Below, in pieces: positions 39,001-48,589 of a stretch of 64,000 bases of DNA. Where the stretch lies: the NCBI RefSeq assembly GCF_958295425.1, contig NC_081149.1:16622090-16686089 (forward strand), given 5' to 3'. This DNA is from Solea solea (taxonomy: Eukaryota; Chordata; Actinopteri; Pleuronectiformes; Soleidae). A model generated the notes under the pieces. It saw only the letters and a program-made list of their open reading frames with translations, was not told where the DNA came from and did no database searches. How positions within the stretch are numbered: position 1 is the stretch's first letter; every line of letters begins with the position of its first letter. The translations under genes and the position numbers were made by a program.

Positions 39001-39420
39001 TGGCATGAAATGAATCATTTCCTGTGTGCAGCGTGACAGTGTCACCTGAAGACACAAGATCTCAAACAACGGCTGTATTGACAAATGCAGAGAGAGTTGT
39101 TTTGGAGCTGAAATAATTGTTAAGAATGATGAGGCAGCATGGAGGCGTTTTTCAGTCCAGCTCTTGTGGAAAAATAGATTTGAGCATTAGCGTTGTGTTT
39201 CTGTTTTTCTGTCTGTTATGTAAGAGAAGAGAAGAGTCAGGAAGAGACGAAATGAACACATACTCACAAAAACAACTTATTTCAGAAGTGTTTGTTAAAT
39301 TGTGCTATCACTAACTTGCATCCTGTTGTTCTTTATTTTTCTTTCTTTGTATATAACATATTCACACAAAAAAAAAGATGAAACAGGACCAGGATTGGCA
39401 AAGTTGTAACAGTTGGATTT
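36100..39420. other. Intergenic region downstream of cacng1
   Basis: No gene supported. Around 37010-37130 and 37240-37570 are fragments resembling fish repeats that start GGGCTGCACGA or contain GGGTGGGAATCG. A CT/CCCT-rich stretch lies at 38520-38570. The remaining open frames lack family features. Confidence 0.45.
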
Positions 39421-39493
39421 TTTTAGCACTTTCTGCCACCACCAGGTGCTGTTTTCAAAATTTTATATTTTCATACAGACGTCTTCTGTAAAC

Positions 39494-39612
39494 ATATACA
39501 GTATATATATATATAGATATATACATATATATAAACATATATATGCATCTATATACATATATATGCATCTATATACATATATAGATGTATATATACATAT
39601 ATAGATATATAT
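39494..39612. repeat. AT-rich ATATGC/ATAGAT simple repeat
   Basis: Imperfect ATATAT/ATATGCATCT/ATATACATAT units over about 120 bp. Confidence 0.9.
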
Positions 39613-39654
39613 TTAGCAATAAAATGAAGCAAAACTGAAATAAACAGCATTAAA

Positions 39655-40024
39655 CAAAAACTAAAGGAGAGAAGGCAAAAACAATGGGTGGAGGAGAGGA
39701 AAGGAAGATGGTTTTACAGTATCCAAAGAAAAGTGGGAGCGGCTAGGCGCACAGAAAGAAGTCGTAAAGAGGAAAATATAATATGGAGGATCAGATTTGC
39801 CATAAAGGATTGAACAACACACTATTTCTCATCAATAAACACAATACAGACGGATGTGATCACTGTGGGCCGGAGGAATCCATTCATCATGTTATAACAC
39901 AATGTCAGAAATACCAAAGGGAGAGAGAAGTGATGATTAAAAGGTTGCGAGACATTGATGAGGAATTGGAGTTGGTAGATGTTTTGCGGAAGAACTGGAG
40001 TTTCTTAAAACCACAAAGTTGATT
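39655..40024 (+). pseudogene. 3' end of a LINE reverse-transcriptase ORF, frameshifted
   Basis: One frame reads a basic W-x-E-x(4)-GRW-x-YSIQ-like block, as at the C-terminus of some fish non-LTR ORF2 proteins. A second frame from 39783 continues with LNNTLFLINKH and a zinc-knuckle-like CDHCG...H...C block (about residues 25-43 of that frame), then stops. The change of frame near 39800 shows the copy is dead. Non-coding LINE tail or simple repeat follows. Confidence 0.7.
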
Positions 40025-40043
40025 GGGAGGATATACTGTAGGA

Positions 40044-40045
<2 letters not shown>

Positions 40046-40074
<29 letters not shown>
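40046..40074. repeat. (GT)n microsatellite
   Basis: 29-bp tract just after the LINE remnant. Confidence 0.95.
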
Positions 40075-40081
<7 letters not shown>

Positions 40082-40239
40082 GGTGTATGTATATGTATGC
40101 ATATATAGGTGGTTGTTTTTTGTGTTTTGTAGTATACATATATGTATATATAGATATATATCTATATAATAATTATTTATTTTATTATTTTTACTTTGAA
40201 GTTATAGTTCATTTAGATCAACATTTCGATCCACACTCC

Positions 40240-40530
40240 ATACCAGATGGTGGCGGTATTGCACCAAATCGTTGTTTACCAACCGCCGTAACACCTCAGA
40301 AAAGTAGTAGAAGAAGAAGAAGAAGGATAAAAGGAGATACCGCACACCTGTTCGTCTTTACGCAGGTGTTTTTCTATCGAGCCGTGGAACGAAAAAGAAA
40401 GACGCGACAAAAGTGTCGCTGCTTAACTTCTGAAACTGTTCCGGGAGGAAGGAACTTGTGGCGGTAATGCACCAACCGCCCGAAAACCTCAAAAAAGAAC
40501 GAGGGAACTTTAAAAAAAGAAGAGAAAAAA
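40240..40530 (+). repeat. Two copies of a GTGGCGGTAATGCACC repeat
   Basis: GGTGGCGGTATTGCACC at about 40249, and GTGGCGGTAATGCACC at about 40459. Each is followed by CCAACCGCC and then AAAACCTC or ACACCTC with an A/G-rich AGAAGAAG tail. This is the layout of a common fish repeat end. The second copy overlaps the presumed promoter of the candidate RNA gene. Confidence 0.6.
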
Positions 40531-40603
40531 AGAAAACTACTAGTTTTACTAGTTTTCTCGCGTGCATCAGTTTCTGTACAAAAACGCAACAAGGCGCTCC
40601 AGG

Positions 40604-41777
40604 ATGGCGTGTTCGACCTGGTCCGGATTGGTGGCCCGTCCAGAATGGTGAGTAACTTTTGTCAAGTTATCTTAATTATCTTAATTATCTTAATTAGCCT
40701 TACCTCTAAATTCAAGCGGTGCCTCATTGCCAGCCAGTTATCTGAATTGGAAGCCATTTTGTTTGGTTACAGCAGTTAAATCATTAGTTTAAATGGGGCT
40801 GCAACTAATTTCTATTTTCATTAACCTGTGATTTATTTTCATGTTTGGTCCATAAAATGTTAAATGTTAACTGTTTCTAAATTCATTAATATTTTTTAAT
40901 TATTTGGTTTCAATGATTGCTTAAATAGAGCAAAGAAATGAGGAAATCCTCACATTTAACAAAATAAAAACAATCTGAAACTCAAACACTTACACCAATC
41001 CATTATCAAAATGGACAAAACAAGACTAATACAAGTGAAAATGGCTGCTGTGCTATGTTAACTCACTGTTCCACTCATGCTCATTACTATTGAGTCACTG
41101 GAAAGACTTCTTTGTTTTTTTATGTTAAATGTTTAAAAACAGATTCAGGGTTATACATGTATTTTATAATAACTTTTCATGTAGTCATTAAAACACAAAC
41201 CTTTTTTTTTTTTTTTTTTAAGGAACAACCTGCTTCCTGCTCACGGAGACCGGGTCGGACCCGCCATATACAAAAGCCTGAGGGTGTCAAAAAGAAGGTG
41301 AGTGACACCTTCAGAGATAATTTAGTACATCATTGAAAATGGTATGGCTAATTTTCTATTAAACTGATGGCAATATATCATATTAATTTAAGTACACATG
41401 TATCATATTAAGTTGTTTGTGTTTTTAAAGAGTGTGGCTACTGACATTTCTATACTTGAACTTAAAAGTCATTCCTTAAATCTTAATCAACTTTATTCTA
41501 CATCACTTGTGATTATGTTAATTTCTTTGTTTCACTGTTAGAGTAGAATTTGTGCTGGCAGCAATGTTTTCACTGAAAGTGAGTCTTTATATCTCAGGCT
41601 GGGTGAACCATGTCTGTACCTCCATAAAAACACATTCTAGAACACCTTACCTAGTTATTTTACATCTGTAATGGTATGAACTTGAACACTGTCAAGGCTG
41701 GAGACTGGACTCAAACATTTTTTTCTTTGTTTGTTTTTTTCCCCCCCAGATTGATCTTCATGAAGACTGTCAAATAG
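40604..41777 (+). CDS. Spliced 48-codon open frame, possible micropeptide
   Basis: ATG at 40604 has A at -3 and G at +4, a strong context. Joining 40604-40647, 41223-41297 and 41750-41777 keeps one frame open, to TAG at 41775-41777. The product would be 48 residues, basic toward the end (SKRR), with no signal peptide or membrane segment that I can see, and no family recognised. A frame this long is not rare by chance, so coding is only a possibility. Confidence 0.28.
40791..40990 (+). repeat. ATCGATTA-type dispersed fish repeat, copy 3 (diverged)
   Basis: GGGGCTGCAACTAATTTCTA, then TTTGGTCCATAAAATGTTAA and AGAGCAAAGAAATGAGG. These are the recognisable phrases of the repeat at 14975, although its palindromes are eroded. 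Confidence 0.55.
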
Positions 41778-41801
41778 TAGGTGTCATGGTTTAATTCTGG
41801 G

Positions 41802-43187
41802 TGGCCGCCGTGTCCCCACTCTTTCTTGGCCGCCGTGCCTCCATCTTTCTGCATTGTCCAACATGGCCACGTTATTTCAATTCTCCTGCTTTCCATCTGT
41901 CAAATAGCTGAGGGTTGTACATGGAGCATTAGCCACAGGTTGGTTTTGTATGTTCCTGTCCACTTTATTGGGTGGTCTGAAATCTGGTCCTCGTTGGTGA
42001 TATTTTTGTGGAACTGCTGAGCGAGTGATTTGAAAGAATGAGGTGACTGATGGAGGGTTTGAAGTTCTCTCTCTAAATGAATGGGTTGTGTGTGATTGAG
42101 ATGCCTGGATTGAATAGTTAAGATGGTCTGAGAATATGATTATGTTCAGCAGTTCAAGTTAAAGTAGATATGGTGTCTTGAAGGCCTTAGATGCTTGATA
42201 AGTTATAATGCACTAACATTTCCTTTTTAGGTCCGTCTACAAGGGGTGAGTCCATATTATTTTTTTCTTCTCTTGCAGAGTAGGGGAATTAAAAAAAAAA
42301 AGAAAACTTGTGATGTGTTTTTTTGTGTGAAGGTACTGAGGTGTCTGCAACTGACTTTCTAGTCTGGCTGCCCACCGCTAACTACCAAATCACACTGACA
42401 ATTTATATGCAAAGATAAGAACACGCCTCTCTATGTAGGCGTTTTTCTTGCCTTGCCATTGTGCCCTTAACCACTTTTTCTTTCCAACTGTTTCTTAGGA
42501 CGGTAAGTGACACGCAGGCCGCGGGCCATCGCTCTTCCGGCCGCCGTGTCGATCTGTCCTGGCCCTCCTCGTGCCTTTCCTCACCTTAAAAGGAAAAAGA
42601 AATATCAAATTGAACTGTTTTGGTTAAAATATAGTGATGTTGGAGGACCAGATCTTAAATGAGGTTTAAATGGATGTTGGTGTACAGTTAAAGCTAGATG
42701 GTAGGAATAAAATTAATGTTGGGCCTTGTACGCTCTGTCACAAGGCTTAAACTTCTTGGCCGCTGTGCCTTTTTTTTTTTCTCTCTTTTCCATCGTGGCC
42801 ATTAATCTACCATTAGCCCTAGAACGTTAAAATAGATCCTGGTGATCTACATAGTACCTGGCTTTAGATGGCAGCTGTGCCATTGCCTTTGTATGGCCAT
42901 ACGTCCCTTAATGCAAGTAGGCGATGATCGCTAACTGTGCCCGCGCCTTCGTGGTCTACTTGTGTTATTGTACGTCTGGCCTTGCGCGTATAGTCATTTT
43001 ACATAGGCAAACATGGGTGCCTTCCGCGTCCATGCACAGTAAGTGAACTAACCTGTACTTTCCTTCTAGCATCAGTCAAGAGGAGCACCGACATCCCTGC
43101 ATGTCCATCTTAATTAGATTGCGTTTTAGTTATGGTAAAATTTAAAATGTTAAATGCAGTTTTTCTTTCTTACTTGGCCGCCGTGCC
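41802..43187 (+). repeat. Cluster of six TGGCCGCCGTGCC elements
   Basis: Copies at 41802-41814, 41827-41839, 42538-42550, 42757-42769, 42869-42881 (diverged, TGGCAGCTGTGCC) and 43175-43187. All are on the same strand, most preceded by a T/C-rich tract. Spacing is irregular, so this is not a tandem repeat. TGGCCA or YGGCC boxes lie between them. Confidence 0.7.
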
Positions 43188-43308
43188 ATTACTATACCTG
43201 CTCTGACCTCAATCTTGATTCTTCATGGTCTCTGTCATGACTGTACTTGATCTTGGTGTTCATGCCAGTCTATCATTTCTGATCTGTTTTTCCTACTAAG
43301 TTTTCCTG

Positions 43309-43497
43309 TGCGTGTGTGGTGCGTGTGTGGTGCGTGCTGTGTGTGTGCTGTGTGTGTGCTGTGTGTGTGCTGTTTGTGTGCTGTGTGTGCGTGCTGTGGT
43401 GTGTGTGTGTGTGTGTGTGTGTGGTGCGTGCTGTGGTGTGTGCTGTGTTTGGGTGGTGTGTGGTGTGTGCTGTGTGTGTGTGGTGCGTGTGTGTGAT
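43309..43497. repeat. GT-rich minisatellite (GTGTGTGCT / GTGGTGCGT units)
   Basis: About 190 bp of GTGTGTGCTGTGTGTGTGCT and GTGTGGTGCGT units, strongly strand-asymmetric, within the candidate RNA gene. Confidence 0.9.
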
Positions 43498-43846
43498 GAC
43501 TGACTTGGACTGACGTTAAGCTGACCTTTGGACCAAGACTAACACTCCAATTGACTTTACTGCACCAGAAAGGTGAACAAAATTTAGGCTGCAAGACTGC
43601 CAAGATGCACACCAATTAGACGATAAGCAAATTTAAATTCTTTCAGGGTAAGTATTAAAGGCCTTTGCCACATGATCTTTGTGGTTAAATCGTGTCCACT
43701 CAATTTATAAAGTTAATTTGCATCTAAACATTTACAATGCCTGACACAATGGCATTACAATAATCAAATTTTTTTGTTTTGTGTTACTGAGTGCAAAGGC
43801 CTTTATTTACACACTGACACATGTCAAGACTTCCGTCATGGCATGT

Positions 43847-43849
<3 letters not shown>

Positions 43850-43940
<91 letters not shown>

Positions 43941-44090
43941 CCTGTCTGTCTCTCGCTCTCGCTGTCCTGTCTGTCTCTCTCTCTGGTCTGTGTCTTGTCT
44001 GCCTGTCTGTCCTTTGTCTTTCTGTCTGTCTTTCTGTGTCCGTCTGTCTTGTGTGTCTGGTCTCTGTCAGTCTGTCCTGTGTGTCGGATT
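43850..44090. repeat. (CT)86 tract grading into GTCT/CTGTCTGT repeats
   Basis: Pure CT from 43850 to 43935, then degenerate CTGTCTGTCTCT units to about 44090. It is a long polypyrimidine strand in the sense of the candidate RNA gene. Confidence 0.95.
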
Positions 44091-44633
44091 TAGTCACTTT
44101 TTTAGTCTCAACTTAAATGGATGATTTTAAAGTTGATTAGTCTCAAGGCGTCTGATTTCTGCAGGAAATTCTGGTACTTATTTTTGAAATGGCTTGTAAT
44201 TTTGGTCTTGAATCTGTTATAGTTGCAACTTGGACTGTTGACAAACGTGGAAGCTGATGAATCATGTGGTAAATGCATCATAGTTTACTGTAGCTTGTCT
44301 AAAGTTCTTTCAAAGTGCTGTAAAAATGTAGTAATTGATTATGATGAGCTATACCAGGTCTTCCTTTATTATCAACTGGTAATTGCTTTGATAAGATAAC
44401 TGGTTCCTGATTTGATTATGAAGCTAAACTTTTGATTTATGTGTAGTCACATTAGATTGTAGGTGTTATTCAGCCCATGGATAATGTTATGATATACTTT
44501 AAATCTGGCATTTGTTGGCACACTTTTGTTATCCATTTGTCTTAAACTTTACGCACTGCTGTCAGCCGTTAACTAAAATCAAATTCAATATTAATGCTGA
44601 CTTGTCTCAATCTGCCAAGTTTATTTCCCTCTA

Positions 44634-44772
44634 AAGGAGTTGAACCTTTTTGGGTTCATAGTCTTTTTGCGCGTCATGTTGGGAGGCCTCCCAGCAGGGG
44701 ATCTTATCTTCCCCTGCTAAACTATGCGTTACTCGCCTTAGGGATGCAGGGCTATCCTGCATAGTTTCTTTC
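44634..44772 (+). ncRNA. Array of four hairpin-forming sequences, possible structured intronic RNA
   Basis: In order: TGAACC/GGTTCA around a T-rich loop (44641-44658); GGGAGGCCTCCC, self-complementary (44681-44692); AGCAGGGGA/TCCCCTGCT with an 8-nt loop (44693-44718); AAACTATGC/GCATAGTTT (about 44719-44767), with a smaller GGAT/ATCC inside. Four adjacent stems in about 130 nt are unlikely in plain intron. The block ends about 50 nt before the acceptor of the exon at 44822, similar to the position of many intronic snoRNAs. No C/D boxes or terminal ACA are clear, so no class is assigned. Confidence 0.4.
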
Positions 44773-45653
44773 ATAAATTAGATTATAGGTTGCAGGATTA
44801 GAGCGCGTTTCTTTTCTTTAGGAGGACACAAACCTGGCAGAGAGACAACTCGGATTATGTAAGTGAAAGTTGGCTTCATGGTAAAGACTGTTGTGCAAGT
44901 ACCCTCTTGTAGCAGGAGTGAGCAGCTGCAGCTTTTTGATTTATTTTTCGTTATTTGATTTGTTTCTTGGATTGACTTGGTGTCTGGAACTTTGTGGTTA
45001 ACAGTGATCATGTAAACGTGTAAACACAAGTGGTCTTTTGCCTCTTATTTGCGAAGCTGGCAGCTGGTTGAAATGATAGGACTTTATGGCTTGCCCAGAG
45101 TGGGATTTTTAATAGAGCATAGGGTTAACACCTCACCATACACTAGCTATTTCAGCCTAAACGTGTCTGTAGTCCGTTATTACCCATGACTTTCTTTCAA
45201 ATTTCACAATTTAGGCAGCTTGTAGAGTCATTAGGAAGATGCTTAATCCCAATGTCCTCGTTGGTTGCATGAGAAACTGCTATCTCTTAGATGTGTTGGC
45301 GAAGTTCCTCCTCTGATTTTGTAGACTTGCCCTAAAGTTTCTCTCTGCTTTAACTCTTGTTGAGCTATGCATTAAATGGTTCCTCCAACTTGTCTCCATA
45401 TCAATTTTTTTCTCCCTGCAGCCTTCCACCACCCACTGCTGCTGTTGCATCTGCTAAAGGTAGCCGTATCCTGATTCACTGCGTCTTCATGTGTTGGGTA
45501 AGAAGTGTCATTAGACTACTAACAATGTAAACACCTTTAAAATGCTTGATCTAATTTACCCAAATGCTTCATCAGTTTAGGATAGAAAATCCTTGAGTTT
45601 GACATTGTTGGGGTCAGTAACCTGACCTCTAAATGTTTGGGAAACCATGCAAA

Positions 45654-45954
45654 AGATCGCAAGCTCTCTGCATGACCCAACAGCATTGATGTTTGAGTTA
45701 TTTAATTGCTCAATTTTTAAATCAGTCAAGATTTTATGAGCTGGGTCTTCTTCACACAACAGAGAACAAGGTAAATCGAGTCGACTCGTAACATGGTAAG
45801 GCATTTCGTCTTTCTCCTTCTTCTCTTTGTGTGAGGAAATCTGGCCACGGATCCTGACTGAGTGGCATACCATGGCTGTGCAGTTTCCAAAATCAGATAA
45901 GGATCCATCTGATTTTGTGACTCGGCTTGTCATGATATGCATGTATCTTCCTCC
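45654..45954. repeat. 300-bp duplicated block, copy A
   Basis: About 94 percent identical by eye to 47188-47488, same orientation. It contains a 10-bp perfect stem, AAAATCAGAT/ATCTGATTTT (45889-45916), and GGAAATCTG/CAGTTTCC enclosing GCCAC/GTGGC. An open minus-strand frame crosses both copies, but most differences are amino-acid changing, so protein coding is not supported. Confidence 0.85.
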
Positions 45955-46655
45955 GAAACAAAGGATTGGAATGGACAGGTTTGTAGTGTAAATCACATCA
46001 CATCACTTGTAGATGGTGAAGCATTTGTTTAAATTGGAGTCAAGCATTTTCAGGTGTCTGCTTTGTCAATACTCTGGTGCCACGTCTTGCTAAACACACG
46101 AGAAGCTCTGAATTGTGAAACTGCTGCCTCTTGCAGATGTTACAACAGCAATGGCTGTTGAAAGGCTGCAGGGAGAGAAAATGAGATCTGAGGACAGGAA
46201 AGTGGAATTGATTTCATGCTTAGCAAAATGAGGGTTTCAGCAGAGGAACTTTTTGTGGCGAGGCTACGGAATCAGAAGGAACGTTTGTCTGGGCAACTGG
46301 GAGATTTACAGTTTTTCTTGCAGCCGACCAAGACATTGGGGTTAGCATCATCCCAAATGGCTGGCAAAGATTGCTTGTAACTGTCAGTGTAGCACAGGAA
46401 AGGCAGGTATAGGTTAGGGAGGGCATTCATCAGTGAGCTCTGACTGGATGTGAGGACCTGTCACACTTGACCAGGTGAGCTATCTGAAGATTTGTCATTT
46501 GTTTACTTCTCTTTTCTTTTTTCTTATTGTGACTTATCAAATTCTTCCTTGTTTTGAAGAGATGAAAGCTGCAACACATTCCTGGATCAGAGGACTCAAT
46601 GTTGGACACCACGACCTGGAGAAGTCCCATCCTGGATGGCTGCGGTGAAGACCTA

Positions 46656-46892
46656 GCCCAAGATGAACCAACCCTTCCACGACGAGGACTTTGCCCAAGA
46701 TGAACCGACCCTTCTACGACGAGGACTTCGCCCAAGATGAACCGACCCTTCTACGACGAGGACTTCGCCCAAGATGAACCGACCCTTCTACGACGAGGAC
46801 TTCGCCCAAGATGAACCGACCCTTCTACGACGAGGACTTTGCCCAAGATGAACCGACCCTTCTACGACGAGGACTTCGCCCAAGATGAACCA
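46656..46892 (+). repeat. 37-bp tandem repeat, six copies plus a partial
   Basis: Units start at 46656, 46693, 46730, 46767, 46804 and 46841, with a 15-nt partial from 46878. Each unit reads GCCCAAGATGAACCGACCCT and so on. The copies are nearly identical except the first. The unit length is not a multiple of three, so the frame rotates. It lies inside the predicted exon 46560-46916. Confidence 0.95.
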
Positions 46893-47169
46893 ACTTTTTC
46901 CACGGGATGTCTTCAGGTACGTTCTTTCAGATGGTACTCGATATGTTTAATCCATATTTACTTAGTACTAAAGTGTGCTGATTCTTATTTATTTTATTTT
47001 TTTGTTAGATGTTGGACCTTGCCAAACTGTACACGTGCCTCAATGGCTGCTACTTCACTCTGCCCAACAGGACATGGTTAAATGGACTTCAACCCCCACA
47101 ACCACACATGACAAAACACTGTACATGTGACGCATCGCCATACTAAAATACAGACACTGCTACTTTCAG

Positions 47170-47499
47170 CCTGCTTCAGTCTGTAAAAGATTGGAAGCCC
47201 TCTGCATGACCCAACAGCATCGATGTTTGAGTTATTTAATTGCTCCATTTTTAAATCAGTCAAGATTTTATGAGCTGGGTCTTCTTCACACAACAGAGAA
47301 CAAGGTAAATTGAGTCGACTCGTAACATGGTAAGGCTTTTCGTCCTTCCCCTTCTTCTCTGTGTGTGAGGAAATCTGGCCACAGATCCTGACTGAGTGGC
47401 ATACCATGGCTGTGCAGTTTCCAAAATCAGACAAGGATCCATCTGATTTTGTGACTCGGCTTGTCATGATATGCACGTATCGTCCTCCTGATGGTGTAT
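47170..47499. mobile_element. 300-bp duplicated block, copy B, flanked by 18-bp direct repeats
   Basis: The copy corresponding to 45654-45954 sits between perfect repeats AGACACTGCTACTTTCAG at 47152-47169 and 47500-47517. This looks like a target-site duplication from a retroposition-type insertion. There is no tRNA head and no A-tail. Confidence 0.6.
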
Positions 47500-48419
47500 A
47501 GACACTGCTACTTTCAGACTGTAATGTTTGACATTGAAAACTTGTGTTTATTGCATTCTTAAAATCAAGTAAAACTTTTGTTCTTAACTTTATGGTTGAC
47601 TTGTATTTTTTCTGTGATGAGTGTTATTTTGACAAGTTAGAGCTTTGAACTTAAAGATGTGGAATTCTTTTAAAACGAATTGCATTGATCTGTTACTGTA
47701 GACTTGGCACCTTTTGACACTGCTCCAAGTGTTCGGTTGATCTGAGCCATGGAAACTCAAACCCTATATGGATTTGTACAAGGTTTTAAATGGAATATAA
47801 TAAATTGGACTCTAAAGCGTGGAATGCTACAGTGGATGGTGATGCTGCTACTTGCCCCCATCTCACAACTTCCATACTTCTAGCCACTAACACTAAATAT
47901 GGCTAATGCATATATACCACTGTACATTATCTACTTTGCATTTGACCTACTTGGCTTTAAAATGCCTTATTTTAACTACAGATGTATTTTTACTATTTTA
48001 TTTCATCTGGCTTTTCATTTTATCTTTTAATTCTGTCTTTACCATTTTACCCTTAAAGGTTTTATTTTTCTACTATGGAAAGCACTTTGTAGAGTTGTTT
48101 TGAAAAGTGTTCAAATAGTTATTTAAACAGTGTTGCAGTACCATTAACACCAGAGTTCTTGTCTCAGCCTCAGGTAGGTGATGTGATGAATCACAGCCAG
48201 ATAACGCTCCACAGGAAAATATTCAGCAGTTGAATAAAACACCAAGATGTTTCCCAAAGTAAAGATCAGACTTGGAACAACTGAGCGGTAGACAAAGAAG
48301 TCACTGGCTTGTTGCAAGCTGCAAACACTGGTGACCAAAGATGGAGGGGGGAGGAGACGATTCTTCCAGTCTCAGCATCCATTGCATCATGAATTCGACA
48401 GGAATTTCAATTCCTTGGA

Positions 48420-48510
48420 CCAGAAAATGTTGATCATTGTTTCTCAAACCTTGAAATGTTCTCAAATGTTTTGTTTTGTCCACAAAATGAATTCGTGTTA
48501 ATGATTTGTG
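48420..48510 (+). repeat. ATCGATTA-type dispersed fish repeat, copy 4 (partial)
   Basis: GAAAATGTTGATCATTGTTT through CAAATGTTTTGTTTTGTCCA, the internal part of the repeat family at 14975. Confidence 0.55.
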
Positions 48511-48589
48511 TTATATGGAACAAAGAAATTTAAAAACTAGTACCGCAAGCTGTTCTGAACGGGTTGGAGCTTGAGGGCTCACGAGTCTC

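Larger units (their letters stand above)
40400..47820 (+). ncRNA. Candidate multi-exon non-coding (or small-peptide) RNA gene
   Basis: No long reading frame, but good splice signals outline a plus-strand unit. Likely exons, each bounded by a pyrimidine-tract acceptor and a GT donor: first exon ending 40647 (GTGAGT), 41223-41297 (GTGAGT), 41750-41780 (weak donor), 42231-42245 (GTGAGT), 42499-42502 (GTAAGT), 43070-43134, about 43569-43647 (GTAAGT), 44822-44858 (GTAAGT), 45422-45497 (GTAAGA), 46137-46474 (GTGAGC), 46560-46916 (GTACGT), and a terminal exon from 47009 with AATAAA at 47799-47804. Many tiny exons and structured introns resemble snoRNA host genes, but I could not identify a known snoRNA. 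The first three exons join into a 48-codon frame. Individual exons are predictions; a gene of some kind is more certain than its exact structure. Confidence 0.5.

Noticed and set aside
43774..44124. Open frames rich in Ser-Leu or Arg-Glu repeats
   Set aside because: Translations of the CT/GTCT microsatellite in every frame.
44341..44410. C/D-box snoRNA candidate: ATGATGA at 44341, TGATAAG-like C' at 44389, CTGA at 44407
   Set aside because: Box spacing is right (about 70 nt), but the sequences outside the C and D boxes do not pair into a terminal stem, and I could not match a guide to rRNA or snRNA.
45577..45996. 139-codon minus-strand open frame, with a 132-codon relative at 47078-47476
   Set aside because: Two copies of the duplicated block. 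Most base differences change the amino acid, which is not the pattern of a constrained protein.
46656..46892. Direct repeats that could suggest a CRISPR-like array
   Set aside because: Units are contiguous with no spacers, in a vertebrate genome. It is a minisatellite.
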